From an uncultured Prevotella sp. (lineage in GTDB: Bacteria; Bacteroidota; Bacteroidia; Bacteroidales; Bacteroidaceae), in the NCBI GenBank assembly GCA_945869265.1, contig CAMBOI010000008.1, forward strand, positions 1 through 64,000: 64,000 nucleotides of DNA. Direction: 5' to 3'. A program made the position numbers and the translations under genes. Shown piece after piece: positions 9,309 to 19,420 of this stretch (its first letter is position 1; every line of letters begins with the position of its first letter). The notes below the pieces were generated by a model. The model was not told the origin of the DNA and did not search any database. It worked only from the letters and a program-made list of their open reading frames with translations.

Positions 9309-10079
9309 TCATCTAATGACGCCACGCTTGGATTTCTCGAAGAAGGAACAGATATACTCCACCTCCTTGGATTCGGGATATTTTGCGCGAGCTTCCTCGA
9401 TGCCTTCCTTGATAACACCCTTGGCATAGATGATGCGATAGGTGTCGTGGATCATGTCGATAGTCTCGTTGCTGAAACCACGACGGCGCAGACCGATGAT
9501 ATTGATACCGCAGTAGCGGGTGGGTTCCTTGCCGGCAATGACGAAGGGGGGGATGTCGAGACTGAAACGGCTTCCGCCCTGAATCATTACATATCCGCCA
9601 ATGTTGCAGAACTGATGGCAGAGCACTGTGGCACTGATGATGGCATTGTCGTGGACAACAACCTCGCCGGCAAACTTTGTGGAGTTGCCGATGATGCAGC
9701 CGTTGCCTACTTCGCAGTCGTGGGCAATGTGCATGTTCTCCATAAGGAGATTATTGTTGCCTACAACAGTCTTGCCCTTGCTGGCTGTGCCACGGCTGAT
9801 GGTGACATTCTCACGAATACTGTTGTTGTCGCCAATCTCGCAGGTTGTTTCCTCGCCGCGGAACTTGAGGTCCTGCGGCTTGGTGCTTATACTTGCCCCG
9901 GCAAAGAACTCATTGCCGTTGCCTATTCTTGCACCAGTGTGGATGGTGACACTGTTCATGAGGTTGTTGTTGTTGCCAATCACAGTGTTCTTGTCGATAT
10001 AGCAGAATGGCCCGATAATGTTGTTGTCGCCAAGTTTTGCCTCGGGATGGACAAAGGCCATAGGACTAATGGTATTCAT
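9309..10079 (-). CDS. lpxA: UDP-N-acetylglucosamine acyltransferase LpxA
   Basis: First step of lipid A synthesis: 3-O-acylation of UDP-GlcNAc from a hydroxyacyl-ACP. The N-terminal two thirds are hexapeptide repeats of a left-handed beta-helix, with the catalytic histidine in MENMHIAHDCEVGN. The C-terminal helices (IGLRRRGFSNETI onward) are typical. At 256 residues it is full length. It follows lpxC-fabZ by 23 bp, as is common in Bacteroidetes. Confidence 0.97.
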   Translation of the reverse strand: MNTISPMAFVHPEAKLGDNNIIGPFCYIDKNTVIGNNNNLMNSVTIHTGARIGNGNEFFAGASISTKPQDLKFRGEETTCEIGDNNSIRENVTISRGTASKGKTVVGNNNLLMENMHIAHDCEVGNGCIIGNSTKFAGEVVVHDNAIISATVLCHQFCNIGGYVMIQGGSRFSLDIPPFVIAGKEPTRYCGINIIGLRRRGFSNETIDMIHDTYRIIYAKGVIKEGIEEARAKYPESKEVEYICSFFEKSKRGVIR

Positions 10080-10102
10080 TCTTTCAGAAATTAAAAATTA
10101 TC

Positions 10103-11488
10103 TTACTTATTCTTTACGATCTGTGCGGTGAATGTAGCCTCCGAAACAATGTGGTCGCCTACGAAGACATATCCCTTCATCGACGAAATGCCATGGCGGA
10201 CAGGAGCAAGGAGGTCAACCTTGAAGAGGAGAGTGTCGCCCGGAACAACCTTCTGGCGGAACTTCACGTCGTCGATACGCATAAAATATGTTGACCAACG
10301 CTCAGGTTCCTCAAGGGTGTTGAGTACGAGCAATCCACCACATTGTGCCATCGCCTCAATCTGAAGAACTCCCGGCATTACAGGCTCCTGGGGGAAATGA
10401 CCCTGGAAGAATGGTTCGTTGCTTGTCACGTTCTTAACTCCCACAATACTTGTTGCACCAAGTTCTATCACCTTGTCAACCAGCTGCATAGGATATCGGT
10501 GGGGGAGAAGTTCGCGGATGCGGTTGACATCCATTATCGGAGTCTCATTCGGATCGTATATGGGAGCCTGAATCTCGTGCTTGCGGATTTCACGGCGCAT
10601 CTGACGTGCAAACTTATTGTTGATGGTATGTCCAGGACGGGTGGCGATGATACGGCCTTTGATGGGTTTGCCGATTAGAGCCATGTCGCCAATGATGTCG
10701 AGGAGCTTGTGGCGTGTGCACTCATTCTCCCATACAAGAGGCTTGTGCTGGATATAACCGAGATTGTTGGCGTTGCGGTGCTCCACCTTGATCATGTCGG
10801 CCAACTGGTCGAGCTGCTCTTGTGAAATCTGCTTTTCGTAGATGACAATAGCATTGTCGAGGTCGCCGCCCTTGATGAGATTGGCCTTGAGAAGAGGCTC
10901 GATGTCACGCACAAACACGAATGTGCGGGCAGCGGCAATCTCGGTGGGGAAATTAGTCATGTTGTCAAGTGAGGCAAACTGACTGTTGATGAATTTGGAG
11001 TTGAAGGAGCACATGGCGGTAAGACTGAACTCCTCGTCGGGAAGAATTACGATGGAAGAGCCGGTGGTCTCGTCCTTCACCTCTATCTTCTTGCGGATGA
11101 TGTAGTAGTCCTTAGGCGCATTTTGTTCCTCAATACCAATCTCTTGGATTTTCTCAACATACTTGATAGCGCTTCCGTCGAGGATAGGAAATTCAGGGCC
11201 GTTGACCTGTATGAGACAGTTGTCGATGCCAAGGGCATAGAGGGCTGCCATACCATGCTCAATAGTAGAAACGCGCACCTCGCCCTTGCCAAGCACTGTG
11301 CCACGCTGGGTGTCGATGACATTCTCGGCAATGGCATCTATTACAGGCATGCCTTCGAGGTCGATACGCTGTATCTTATAACCATGATTTTCGGGAGCAG
11401 GATTGAAAGTCACAGTGAGACTCAGTCCTGTATGCAAGCCTTTTCCGCAAAGCGAGAAACTGCCTTTTAATGTGGTTTGTTTCATCAT
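10103..11488 (-). CDS. lpxC: Fused LpxC deacetylase / FabZ dehydratase
   Basis: A 461-residue fusion typical of Bacteroidetes. The LpxC half deacetylates UDP-3-O-acyl-GlcNAc, the committed step of lipid A synthesis; zinc ligands are visible in STIEHGMAAL and HKLLDIIGD. The FabZ half starts near residue 318 (LLPHRYPMQLVDKV) and has the active-site GHFPQEPVMPG; it dehydrates 3-hydroxyacyl-ACP. The fusion couples fatty acid elongation with the acyl pool used for lipid A. It lies between lpxD and lpxA in the same direction. Confidence 0.97.
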   Translation of the reverse strand: MMKQTTLKGSFSLCGKGLHTGLSLTVTFNPAPENHGYKIQRIDLEGMPVIDAIAENVIDTQRGTVLGKGEVRVSTIEHGMAALYALGIDNCLIQVNGPEFPILDGSAIKYVEKIQEIGIEEQNAPKDYYIIRKKIEVKDETTGSSIVILPDEEFSLTAMCSFNSKFINSQFASLDNMTNFPTEIAAARTFVFVRDIEPLLKANLIKGGDLDNAIVIYEKQISQEQLDQLADMIKVEHRNANNLGYIQHKPLVWENECTRHKLLDIIGDMALIGKPIKGRIIATRPGHTINNKFARQMRREIRKHEIQAPIYDPNETPIMDVNRIRELLPHRYPMQLVDKVIELGATSIVGVKNVTSNEPFFQGHFPQEPVMPGVLQIEAMAQCGGLLVLNTLEEPERWSTYFMRIDDVKFRQKVVPGDTLLFKVDLLAPVRHGISSMKGYVFVGDHIVSEATFTAQIVKNK

Positions 11489-11544
11489 AATAGTTTTACT
11501 ATATGTTTGTATTCTTTTAGTCTTTCTCTCTTTATAGCAGACGA

Positions 11545-12576
11545 TTATTTCTTCTTCAGCTCTTCTATCTGCTTTTTCAAATCGTTAAGTTCCTTGTACA
11601 TGTCGGGCAAACGACGGAATACGGCCTGCGACTTGAAGTAGGCCTTGGGCTCCATGGGAGGTGTGCCGATGAGAGTCTGGTCGCCCTTGATATTACCGGG
11701 AACGCCCGATTGTGCACCGAGGAACACTTTGTCGCCGATAGTGATGTGACCGGCAAGACCAACCTGTCCGCCAAACATACACCACGAACCAATCTTGGTG
11801 CTGCCGGCAACGCCCACTTGGGCCGACATGACGGTGTTCTCGCCTACCTCCACATTGTGGGCTATCTGTATGAGATTATCCAGTTTCACTCCCTTGCGGA
11901 TGATGGTGCTGCCCATGGTGGAGCGGTCGATACAGGTGTTGGCACCTATTTCTACGTTGTCCTCAATAGTGACAATACCAATCTGGGGAATCTTGTCGTA
12001 ACCTTCGGCATTGGGGGCAAAACCGAAACCATCGGCGCCGATGACGCTGCCTGCATGGATTGTAACATTATTACCGAGTTGACAACCCTGATAGATGGTG
12101 ACGTTGGGATAGATGGTGCAGCCTTCGCCTAATGTCACGCCATCACCAATGACGGCATGGGGATAGACCTGACATCCACTGCCAATCTTGGCACCATCGC
12201 CGATAACTGCGTAAGCGCCGATATACACATCTTCGGCAACAGTGGCACTTGCGGAGATGGCTGCAGTCTTGTCGATGCCTTGCTTCTTGGGCATACTTGC
12301 AGCATACAACTGCAACAATTTGGCAACACACTCATAGGCGTTTTTCACGCGGATGAGGGTGGCGCTCACAGGCTTCTCTAATACCACATCGTCGTTGATG
12401 AGAACGATGCTTGACTCGGTGTCATAGATATAATGCTGATATTTGGGGTTGGAAAGGAACGAAATAGCTCCTTTCTTGCCTTCTTCAATCTTCGCAAACG
12501 TGTTGACAGAGGCGAGTTCATCGCCTTCTACTTTTCCGCCGATAAACTCGGCTATTTGTTTCGCTGTAAATTCCAT
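11545..12576 (-). CDS. lpxD: UDP-3-O-acylglucosamine N-acyltransferase LpxD
   Basis: Third enzyme of lipid A synthesis, adding the second acyl chain at N2. A short N-terminal uridine-binding domain (about 1-100) precedes hexapeptide repeats with the catalytic histidine in [14 protein letters not shown]. It ends in a coiled, lysine-rich helix ([15 protein letters not shown]). Length 343 is normal. It is the first gene of the run toward the GH2 gene and has its own promoter just upstream. Confidence 0.97.
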   Translation of the reverse strand: MEFTAKQIAEFIGGKVEGDELASVNTFAKIEEGKKGAISFLSNPKYQHYIYDTESSIVLINDDVVLEKPVSATLIRVKNAYECVAKLLQLYAASMPKKQGIDKTAAISASATVAEDVYIGAYAVIGDGAKIGSGCQVYPHAVIGDGVTLGEGCTIYPNVTIYQGCQLGNNVTIHAGSVIGADGFGFAPNAEGYDKIPQIGIVTIEDNVEIGANTCIDRSTMGSTIIRKGVKLDNLIQIAHNVEVGENTVMSAQVGVAGSTKIGSWCMFGGQVGLAGHITIGDKVFLGAQSGVPGNIKGDQTLIGTPPMEPKAYFKSQAVFRRLPDMYKELNDLKKQIEELKKK

Positions 12577-12604
12577 ATACTGTCAATGTCTTGATATTAT
12601 TCTG

Positions 12605-12634
12605 CAAATATATATAAAATATTTGTAACAACAA
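12605..12634 (-). promoter_or_regulatory. Promoter of the lpxD-led operon
   Basis: Read on the minus strand, TTG (12634-12632), a 19-bp spacer and the -7 box TATATTTG (12612-12605) match the Bacteroidetes primary sigma consensus TTG-N19/20-TAnnTTTG. The box lies 28 bp before the lpxD ATG. Confidence 0.75.
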
Positions 12635-12683
12635 GACAAAATAGCAAAAAATTGATAATTTTTTTCTATATTCCTTATTTTAT

Positions 12684-13517
12684 TTAGGAAATATAACATA
12701 TCTTGGCGAGTTCTGCCGCCATTTGCTCTTGAAGTTCCTTGGCTTTCTGAGCTGCCACCTCGGCATAATCCTCACCGTCGCTGGCATAGATAATGCCGCG
12801 TGAACTGTTGACGAGCAAACCGCAATCCTTGGTCATACCATAGCGGCACACTTCCTCAAGACTGCCGCCTTGAGCTCCCACACCGGGAACAAGAAGGAAA
12901 CTTTCAGGAGCTACCTTGCGGATATCCTCGAACATCTTGCCCTGGGTGGCGCCTACCACATACATCATGTTGTCGATGTTGCCCCACTGCTGACTCTTGC
13001 GAATGACCTTCTCGAAAAGACGCTCGCCTTCCGTGTCGGTGGTGAGTTGGAAGTCGTTGCTGCCCTTGTTGCTGGTGAGGGCAAGAAGAATCACCCACTT
13101 GCCGTCGTAGCCGAGGAACGGAGTGACGCTGTCTTCGCCCATATACGGAGCCACTGTGAGGGCGTCAACATCATATTCCTCAAAGAAGGTGCGGGCATAC
13201 ATCTTGGATGTGTTTCCGATGTCGCCGCGCTTGGCATCGGCGATGATGAAATGATTGGGGTAGTATTTGTTGAGATAATTGATTGTCTTTTCAAAGGCAA
13301 TCATACCCTTTACGCCGAATGCCTCATAAAATGCCAAATTGGGTTTGTAGGCAACGCAATATGGGGCGGTGGCGTCAATAATATTCTTATTGAATGTATA
13401 TATGGCATCATTGTCGTTAAGAAGATGTTGGGGAATCTTCTTGAGGTCGGTGTCGAGACCAACGCAGAGAAAGCTCTTCTTGGTCTTAATCTGCTCAATA
13501 AGTTCTATTCTGTTCAT
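12684..13517 (-). CDS. pyrF: Orotidine 5'-phosphate decarboxylase PyrF
   Basis: Last step of UMP synthesis: decarboxylation of OMP. The active-site segment [19 protein letters not shown] carries the Asp-Lys-Asp set of the longer, type 2 OMP decarboxylases. The length of 277 residues fits that subgroup. It follows prfA by 61 bp of AT-rich sequence containing TTAATTCTTAATT repeats. Confidence 0.96.
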   Translation of the reverse strand: MNRIELIEQIKTKKSFLCVGLDTDLKKIPQHLLNDNDAIYTFNKNIIDATAPYCVAYKPNLAFYEAFGVKGMIAFEKTINYLNKYYPNHFIIADAKRGDIGNTSKMYARTFFEEYDVDALTVAPYMGEDSVTPFLGYDGKWVILLALTSNKGSNDFQLTTDTEGERLFEKVIRKSQQWGNIDNMMYVVGATQGKMFEDIRKVAPESFLLVPGVGAQGGSLEEVCRYGMTKDCGLLVNSSRGIIYASDGEDYAEVAAQKAKELQEQMAAELAKICYIS

Positions 13518-13578
13518 ATATAATTTTTTAATTCTTAATTTTTAATTCTTAATTCATGATTTCAGGCCTCTGCTCTGG

Positions 13579-14691
13579 CTACAGTTCGGCTTCCTTCATT
13601 CGCTCGGCATTCTCGGCAACGGTGAGGGCATCTATCATATCCTGGATGTTGCCAGCGAGGAAGCCTTGAAGATCGTGGGTGGTGTAACCGATACGATGGT
13701 CGGTGACACGTCCCTGGGGAAAGTTGTATGTGCGAATCTTTGCACTGCGGTCGCCTGTGGAAACGAGAGTTTTGCGACGACTGGCAATATCATCGATATA
13801 CTTCTGATGCTCACGGTCGTAGATAAACGTGCGGAGGCGAGAAAGGGCACGCTCCTTGTTCTTGGGTTGGTCGCGTGTCTCGGTACACTCGATGAGTATC
13901 TCCTCCACCTCGCCAGTATTGGGGTTCTTCCAGGGATAGCGCAAGCGCACTCCCGACTCCACCTTGTTGACGTTCTGACCACCGGCTCCTGACGAGCGGA
14001 AAGTGTCCCACTTGATGTCGCCCTCGTTGATGTTAACCTCAAACTTGTCGGCTTCGGGGAGTACGGCTACAGTGGCGGCACTGGTGTGCATGCGGCCTTG
14101 GGTCTCGGTGGCGGGAACACGCTGAACGCGGTGTACGCCCGACTCATATTTCAATATACCATAAACACCATCACCGCTGACGGCAAAGTCGATTTCCTTA
14201 TATCCTCCCACGGCTCCCTCGCTTACGCTCGTTACAGAGACATTCCATCCCTTGGAGTCGCAGTATTTCTTGTACATCGCAAACAAGTCGCCGGCAAACA
14301 AGGCGGCTTCGTCGCCACCGGCACCAGCGCGGATTTCCATCTGAACATTCTTTCCATCCTCGGGGTCCTTGGGCACAAGGGCTATCTTTATCTCTTCCTC
14401 AATCTTGGGTTGAAGAGCTTCATTGTCAGCCAATTCCTCACGAGCCATTTCCTTCATCTCTGGGTCGCTCTCGTTGGCGAGAATATCCTTTGCCTCCTTA
14501 ATGGAGTTGATGCACGAAATGTATCTCTTGCGAGCATCCATAATGTCGCTCAAGTCCTTGTATTCGCGCGTCAGTTTCACAAAGCGGTCTTGGTCGGCTA
14601 TCACTGAGGGGTCGGTAATCAGAGTTGATACCTCCTCAAAACGGCTCACCAATCCTTCAAGTTTCTGTAATATGCTGTTGTTCTCAATCAT
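13579..14691 (-). CDS. prfA: Peptide chain release factor 1
   Basis: Recognises UAA and UAG stop codons and triggers peptide release. The peptidyl-transferase GGQ motif is in SSGAGGQNVNKVES and the stop-codon PxT-type motif is VPATETQGR, which identifies RF1 rather than RF2. The 370-residue length is normal. It lies between purM and pyrF in the same direction. Confidence 0.97.
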   Translation of the reverse strand: MIENNSILQKLEGLVSRFEEVSTLITDPSVIADQDRFVKLTREYKDLSDIMDARKRYISCINSIKEAKDILANESDPEMKEMAREELADNEALQPKIEEEIKIALVPKDPEDGKNVQMEIRAGAGGDEAALFAGDLFAMYKKYCDSKGWNVSVTSVSEGAVGGYKEIDFAVSGDGVYGILKYESGVHRVQRVPATETQGRMHTSAATVAVLPEADKFEVNINEGDIKWDTFRSSGAGGQNVNKVESGVRLRYPWKNPNTGEVEEILIECTETRDQPKNKERALSRLRTFIYDREHQKYIDDIASRRKTLVSTGDRSAKIRTYNFPQGRVTDHRIGYTTHDLQGFLAGNIQDMIDALTVAENAERMKEAEL

Positions 14692-14735
14692 TTATCGAAG
14701 AACTTTAATTATTTATTCCTTTAATTATTTCGATA

Positions 14736-15905
14736 TCAATCGTAGTCAAATGTTCCGTATTCCGACTTGATGGTGAGGCTCTTCTTGCCTTCCTCGATGT
14801 GACCGATTACCTGTGCGTCGATATTGAACGAACGAGATATGTCGATAACCTTCTGGGCATTCTCGGGAGACAGGTAGATTTCCATGCGATGACCCATATT
14901 GAATACCTTGTACATCTCCTTCCAGTCGGTGCCGCTCTCATCGTGAATGGCGCGGAACAGTGGAGGAATGGGGAACATGTTGTCCTTGATGACACGACAG
15001 TTGTCGCCAACGAAGTGGAGAACCTTGGTCTGTGCGCCACCTGTGCAATGAACCATTCCGTGAATGTCGCTGCGCATCTCGTCGAGCATCTTCTTGATGA
15101 CAGGAGCGTAGGTGCGGGTGGGGGAGAGAACAAGTTGACCGGCATTTACGGGTGAACCTTCGACAGCCTGGTCGAGACGATACGAACCGCTATATACCAG
15201 TTCGTCGGGCACTGCATGGTCATAGGTCTCGGGATATTTCTCTGCAAGATACTTAGAGAAAACATCGTGACGGGCGGAAGTCAAACCGTTGCTTCCCATT
15301 CCACCGTTGTATCTTGACTCGTAGGTGGCCTGTCCGCATGAAGAAAGACCGACAATCACATCACCAGGACGGATGTTGGCATTGTCGATAACATCACTGC
15401 GCTTCATACGACATGTGACGGTGGAGTCAACAATGATAGTCCTCACGAGGTCGCCAACATCTGCAGTCTCACCGCCTGTGGCATAGATGCCCACGCCCAT
15501 GTCGCGCATTTGCTGAAGGAGTTCGTCGGTACCGTTGATAATAGCAGAAATCACCTCGCCCGGAACAAGCATCTTGTTGCGTCCGATGGTGCTTGAGACA
15601 AGGATGTTGTCAACAGCTCCTACGCATAGCAGGTCGTCGGTGTTCATGATAAGTGCGTCCTGGGCAATACCTTTCCATACACTCAGGTCGCCTGTTTCCT
15701 TCCAATAAGCATAGGCTAACGAAGATTTAGTACCGGCACCATCGGCATGCATGATATTACAATACTCAGGGTCGCCACCCAATATGTCGGGGATAATTTT
15801 GCAGAATGCCTGTGGGAATATTCCTTTATCAATATTTTTAATGGCATTGTGGACATCTTCCTTGGCGGCACTTACACCGCGCATCATATAACGGTTGGAG
15901 TTCAT
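14736..15905 (-). CDS. purM: Phosphoribosylformylglycinamidine cyclo-ligase (AIR synthase)
   Basis: Fifth step of purine synthesis, closing FGAM to AIR with ATP. The chain begins RYMMRGVSAAKEDVHNAI and contains MHADGAGTKS and ATGGETADVGD, the conserved ATP/substrate segments of the PurM superfamily. The 389-residue form with a long C-terminal half is the usual Bacteroidetes version. Spacing of 30 bp to aroE and 44 bp to prfA suggests a housekeeping operon. Confidence 0.93.
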   Translation of the reverse strand: MNSNRYMMRGVSAAKEDVHNAIKNIDKGIFPQAFCKIIPDILGGDPEYCNIMHADGAGTKSSLAYAYWKETGDLSVWKGIAQDALIMNTDDLLCVGAVDNILVSSTIGRNKMLVPGEVISAIINGTDELLQQMRDMGVGIYATGGETADVGDLVRTIIVDSTVTCRMKRSDVIDNANIRPGDVIVGLSSCGQATYESRYNGGMGSNGLTSARHDVFSKYLAEKYPETYDHAVPDELVYSGSYRLDQAVEGSPVNAGQLVLSPTRTYAPVIKKMLDEMRSDIHGMVHCTGGAQTKVLHFVGDNCRVIKDNMFPIPPLFRAIHDESGTDWKEMYKVFNMGHRMEIYLSPENAQKVIDISRSFNIDAQVIGHIEEGKKSLTIKSEYGTFDYD

Positions 15906-15935
15906 AAGAATATATCGTTTTCTATTTTATTTTGT

Positions 15936-16679
15936 TTATTTATCGTTCCAAAATTCCCAACTTGCGAATGCCTGCAGAAGCAACATCTCAAGACCGTTGC
16001 AGGTGCTGGCGCCCTGCTCCTTGCCCTTTTTGAGGAAAAGGGTTTCGTCGGGGTTGTAGATAAGGTCGTAAAGAAGGTTGCGGCTGTTCATAGCCTCATA
16101 AGGCAGTAGGGGACATTCATCTACATGGGGATACATTCCGCATGGAGTGCAGTTGACAATGACATTGTATTCCTTGACAATATCAGGAGTGACGTCGGAA
16201 TACTGAATGGTGCCGGGACGCTCGTAGCGGCTGACAAAAACGGTTTCAAGACCAAGGCTCTTAAGACCGAAGTCAATGGCCTTGGATGCACCACCAGTGC
16301 CAAGGATAAGAGCTTTCTTGTGATAGCTTTCCAACTGGGGGTGGATGCTTTGGGTGAAACCGATGACATCGGAGTTGTAACCCTTGAGGATGGTTTCATT
16401 ACCCTGGTGCTCAACCTTGATAACATTGACAGCACCGATGGCCCTTGCCTCGGGACTGATGTTGTCGAGGAAGGAGATGACCTTTTCCTTGTAGGGAATG
16501 GTCACATTGAGACCTCGAAGCTCAGGATTGGAATCGACAATCTCAAGCAACGAGTCGATTGTGGCAATCTCGTAGTTTTCATACACTGCATCCATATTCT
16601 CATCCACGAACTTCTGGTTGAAGTAGTTCTTGGAGAACGAATGACCTAAAGGATAGCCTATCAAACCGTATTTTTCCAT
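15936..16679 (-). CDS. aroE: Shikimate dehydrogenase AroE
   Basis: Reduces 3-dehydroshikimate with NADPH in the aromatic amino acid pathway. The N-terminal signature YGLIGYPLGHSFSKNYFN binds shikimate, NVTIPYKEKV holds the catalytic lysine, and ILGTGGASKAI is the Rossmann dinucleotide loop. At 247 residues it is a compact but complete member. Confidence 0.95.
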   Translation of the reverse strand: MEKYGLIGYPLGHSFSKNYFNQKFVDENMDAVYENYEIATIDSLLEIVDSNPELRGLNVTIPYKEKVISFLDNISPEARAIGAVNVIKVEHQGNETILKGYNSDVIGFTQSIHPQLESYHKKALILGTGGASKAIDFGLKSLGLETVFVSRYERPGTIQYSDVTPDIVKEYNVIVNCTPCGMYPHVDECPLLPYEAMNSRNLLYDLIYNPDETLFLKKGKEQGASTCNGLEMLLLQAFASWEFWNDK

Positions 16680-16709
16680 AGCCTATATATTATATATAAT
16701 AATGTGTAA

Positions 16710-17444
16710 CTATTTTGTAGCAATATAAAGTGTACATATACCGAAGGTGAGACGAAGGAACGACGCATTGGAGAATCCAGCCTTGGCAAGAATGTGCATC
16801 ATGCGCTCGCCTTGAGGGAAAGCCTCGATGGTGGCAGTGAGATAACCATAGGCACTCGTGTCCTTGGAAATCATGCGACCTACAAGCGGCAGAACCGTAT
16901 GGGAGTAGATACCGAACAGCTGCTTCATCGGGAAGCTGACGGGTTCTGTCAGTTCGACGATACAGAGATGGCCGCCTTGTTTGAGCACACGGCACATCTC
17001 GCGAAGCCCCTTGTCGAGGTCAGGAAAATTGCGTATGCCAAAGGCTGCAGTGACAGCATCGAAGGTGTTGTCGGCAAAAGAGAGTTGCATACAGTCTTCC
17101 TTGGCAAATGAGATCACTGAGTCGAGCGACAGTTCGCTCACTTTCTTTCTGCCTACTTCCATCATGCCTTCAGAGATGTCGCAACCCACAAGGCTGTCGG
17201 GGCGCAACATCTTGGCGGCAAGAATGGCGAAGTCACCAGTGCCGGTGGCAACGTCAAGTATCTTGCGCGGGTTGTATGGAGATAATGCATTTATGGCCTT
17301 GCGTCTCCATCCCTTGTCGATGTTCCATGACAACTGGTGATTAAGCTTGTCGTAGGTGGGAGCGATGGAGTCAAACATCTTTTCCACTTGCGCTGCTTTG
17401 TCGCCACTGTTGTCGTAGGGCTTTATTTTTTCCTGGTCGTACAT
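16710..17444 (-). CDS. ubiE: Demethylmenaquinone methyltransferase
   Basis: SAM-dependent methyltransferase of menaquinone synthesis (MenG/UbiE). It has the class I SAM motif [11 protein letters not shown] and the family segments [27 protein letters not shown] and [17 protein letters not shown]. Bacteroidetes make menaquinone, so the MenG role is expected. A minus-strand TAATTTTG box lies at 17456-17463, only about 12 bp before the ATG, which would give a very short leader. Confidence 0.95.
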   Translation of the reverse strand: MYDQEKIKPYDNSGDKAAQVEKMFDSIAPTYDKLNHQLSWNIDKGWRRKAINALSPYNPRKILDVATGTGDFAILAAKMLRPDSLVGCDISEGMMEVGRKKVSELSLDSVISFAKEDCMQLSFADNTFDAVTAAFGIRNFPDLDKGLREMCRVLKQGGHLCIVELTEPVSFPMKQLFGIYSHTVLPLVGRMISKDTSAYGYLTATIEAFPQGERMMHILAKAGFSNASFLRLTFGICTLYIATK

Positions 17445-17503
17445 AATATTGCGTGCAAAATTACAATATTTTTTTCTAATAGACGAAAAAACTTAGAGAA
17501 AAA

Positions 17504-18583
17504 TTACAATAATCCCTTTGTACTGGGTAATTCATAGTGGTAAATGTCTCTTTTTACTGCCATTTTTAGACTGCGGGCAAGTGCCTTGAAGATGCCTTCT
17601 ATCTTATGGTGCTCATTTTCACCCTCAGCCTTGATGTTGAGGTTCATACGGGCAGAGTCGCTGAGACTCTTGAAGAAATGAAGGAACATCTCGGTGGGCA
17701 TCTCGCCAACCTTCTCGCGATGGAACTCGGCATCCCATACAAGCCAGGGACGACCACCGAAGTCGAGTGCCACCTGGCAAAGACAATCGTCCATGGGTAG
17801 GGAATAGCCATATCGCTCGATGCCTCGCTTGTCGCCAAGAGCCTTGAGAAGACATTCGCCAAGGGCAAGGGCAGTGTCCTCGATGGTGTGATGCTCATCG
17901 ACATGAAGATCGCCCTTGGTATGCACCATAAGGTCCATCATTCCGTGTTTGCCAATTTGCTCGAGCATGTGGTCGAAGAAGCCAAGTCCGGTGGAGATGT
18001 CACACTTGCCTGTGCCGTCGAGGTTGATGCAGACATGGATGTCGGTTTCCTTGGTGGTGCGCTTCACCTCGGCGGTGCGCTCGCCGGCAAACAACAGTTC
18101 GGATATCTTGTCCCAAGTCATACCGTCTTTGCCCAAGATAAGCGCATTGCACCCGATGTTCTCAGCAAATTGCCTGTCGGTGTCGCGGTCGCCGATGACA
18201 TAACTGCCGGCTATATCATATTCGGGCGAGTGGATATACTTCTCAACAAGGCCTGTGTTGGGTTTGCGGGTGGGGGCGTTGTCCTCGGGGAAATGACGGT
18301 CGATGAGGATGTCGTCGAACGTGATGCCCTCGCCCTCTAATGTCTGGAGTATGAAATTATGGACAGGCCAGAATGTGTCCTCGGGGAATGAGGATGTGCC
18401 TAGGCCGTCCTGATTGGACACCAGAACAAACTCAAAGTCAAGTTTTGAACGAATAAAACTAAGGTTGCGGAATACGCCCCTCATAAACTTTAATTTCTCG
18501 AAAGCATCAATCTGCTCGTCTGCAGGTTCCTCAATGAGAGTACCGTCGCGGTCAATAAACAATATCTTTTTCATTTGATTCAT
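17504..18583 (-). CDS. hisB: Bifunctional histidinol-phosphatase / imidazoleglycerol-phosphate dehydratase
   Basis: Two steps of histidine synthesis in one chain. The N-terminal HAD phosphatase has [10 protein letters not shown] and a metal-binding loop region; the C-terminal IGPD domain has [16 protein letters not shown] and [19 protein letters not shown] with the manganese-binding histidines. At 359 residues it matches the E. coli-type fusion. It overlaps the upstream membrane-protein gene by about 32 bp (a start at MKKILF would make it about 23). No other his genes are in the window. Confidence 0.96.
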   Translation of the reverse strand: MNQMKKILFIDRDGTLIEEPADEQIDAFEKLKFMRGVFRNLSFIRSKLDFEFVLVSNQDGLGTSSFPEDTFWPVHNFILQTLEGEGITFDDILIDRHFPEDNAPTRKPNTGLVEKYIHSPEYDIAGSYVIGDRDTDRQFAENIGCNALILGKDGMTWDKISELLFAGERTAEVKRTTKETDIHVCINLDGTGKCDISTGLGFFDHMLEQIGKHGMMDLMVHTKGDLHVDEHHTIEDTALALGECLLKALGDKRGIERYGYSLPMDDCLCQVALDFGGRPWLVWDAEFHREKVGEMPTEMFLHFFKSLSDSARMNLNIKAEGENEHHKIEGIFKALARSLKMAVKRDIYHYELPSTKGLL

Positions 18584-19340
18584 AAGTTACATAATAAACA
18601 TATAGCATGGAAAGTCGGATGTATCCCTGGATAATGCCGGCAATGAACATGACAAATGCCGTGAGAGGGATGGAATAGGAGGGCATGCCTAAGGGGTCGT
18701 CGAACAACACGCCCATGTTGGCCTGGATGTTGGCAAGGCAAAGAACATTGGCGGGGAGAAGTATGATGCTTGATATCACACCAGTCAAGATGGATGTGAT
18801 GAGGAACACCACAAACCATTTGCCCCAATGCCGGAATCCAATTTTGTAGGCCGGCCACAGATTATTCCAGTATTTGCGCCCGGGGGTGAAGAGATAACTG
18901 AAAAGACTTTGCGCCAATGGCAAGGCAAGCAATGATCCGATGCCAAATGTAAGTATCGTCAGCGGTAACGCCACGAGCAATGTGGAGAGAAAAGCCTTGG
19001 TGGTGCGCCATTTGCCAACTTTAAGACCAGTGGCGTAAAGAATGAGTTCGGCTATCGCTCCGGCAATGATTGCAACCAAAGTGACGGAGAAAATCATTAT
19101 GTAGTCGGAAACTACATAGGTTAGTGACTGCGGATTGACCAACACACTGAGGTTGAGCCTTGGATAATAAATCACCAATATGGTGGCTAAGGTGCTGAAA
19201 CACAAACCGTAAGCAAGTGCTGCAATCCACGAGCGTCGGATGATGCCGCGGAATTGAGACATGAAAAGATGATAGCCTGTGCGTATGCATGAACGGCTAC
19301 TTCTGCTCTTTGAAAGAGACTCTGAATTGCTTTTTTCCAT
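18552..19340 (-). CDS. Polytopic membrane protein of unknown function
   Basis: A 262-residue protein with a serine-rich cytoplasmic N-terminus (about 1-30) and roughly five or six hydrophobic segments, for example [62 protein letters not shown] and [20 protein letters not shown]. No catalytic motif was seen. It is the promoter-proximal gene before hisB and the two overlap, so they are likely cotranscribed. The general shape resembles conserved Bacteroidetes membrane proteins without assigned function. Confidence 0.85.
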   Translation of the reverse strand: MEKSNSESLSKSRSSRSCIRTGYHLFMSQFRGIIRRSWIAALAYGLCFSTLATILVIYYPRLNLSVLVNPQSLTYVVSDYIMIFSVTLVAIIAGAIAELILYATGLKVGKWRTTKAFLSTLLVALPLTILTFGIGSLLALPLAQSLFSYLFTPGRKYWNNLWPAYKIGFRHWGKWFVVFLITSILTGVISSIILLPANVLCLANIQANMGVLFDDPLGMPSYSIPLTAFVMFIAGIIQGYIRLSMLYVYYVTYESNEKDIVY

Positions 19341-19371
19341 TGTTTAATCCTTAATTATTTCTAACAATGTG

Positions 19372-19400
19372 CAAAGATACGATTTTTTTTTGTAACTTTG
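19372..19400. promoter_or_regulatory. Divergent -7 boxes between membrane-protein gene and oxidoreductase gene
   Basis: The minus-strand box TATCTTTG (19379-19372) lies 31 bp before the membrane-protein ATG. The plus-strand box TAACTTTG (19393-19400) lies 20 bp before the oxidoreductase ATG. Both fit TAnnTTTG exactly; no clear TTG element was found for either. Confidence 0.6.
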
Positions 19401-19420
19401 CATCATAATTTACACTAATT

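Noticed and set aside
10103-11488. LpxC-FabZ as a novel fusion
   Set aside because: This fusion is well known in Bacteroidetes, so it is informative for taxonomy but not new.
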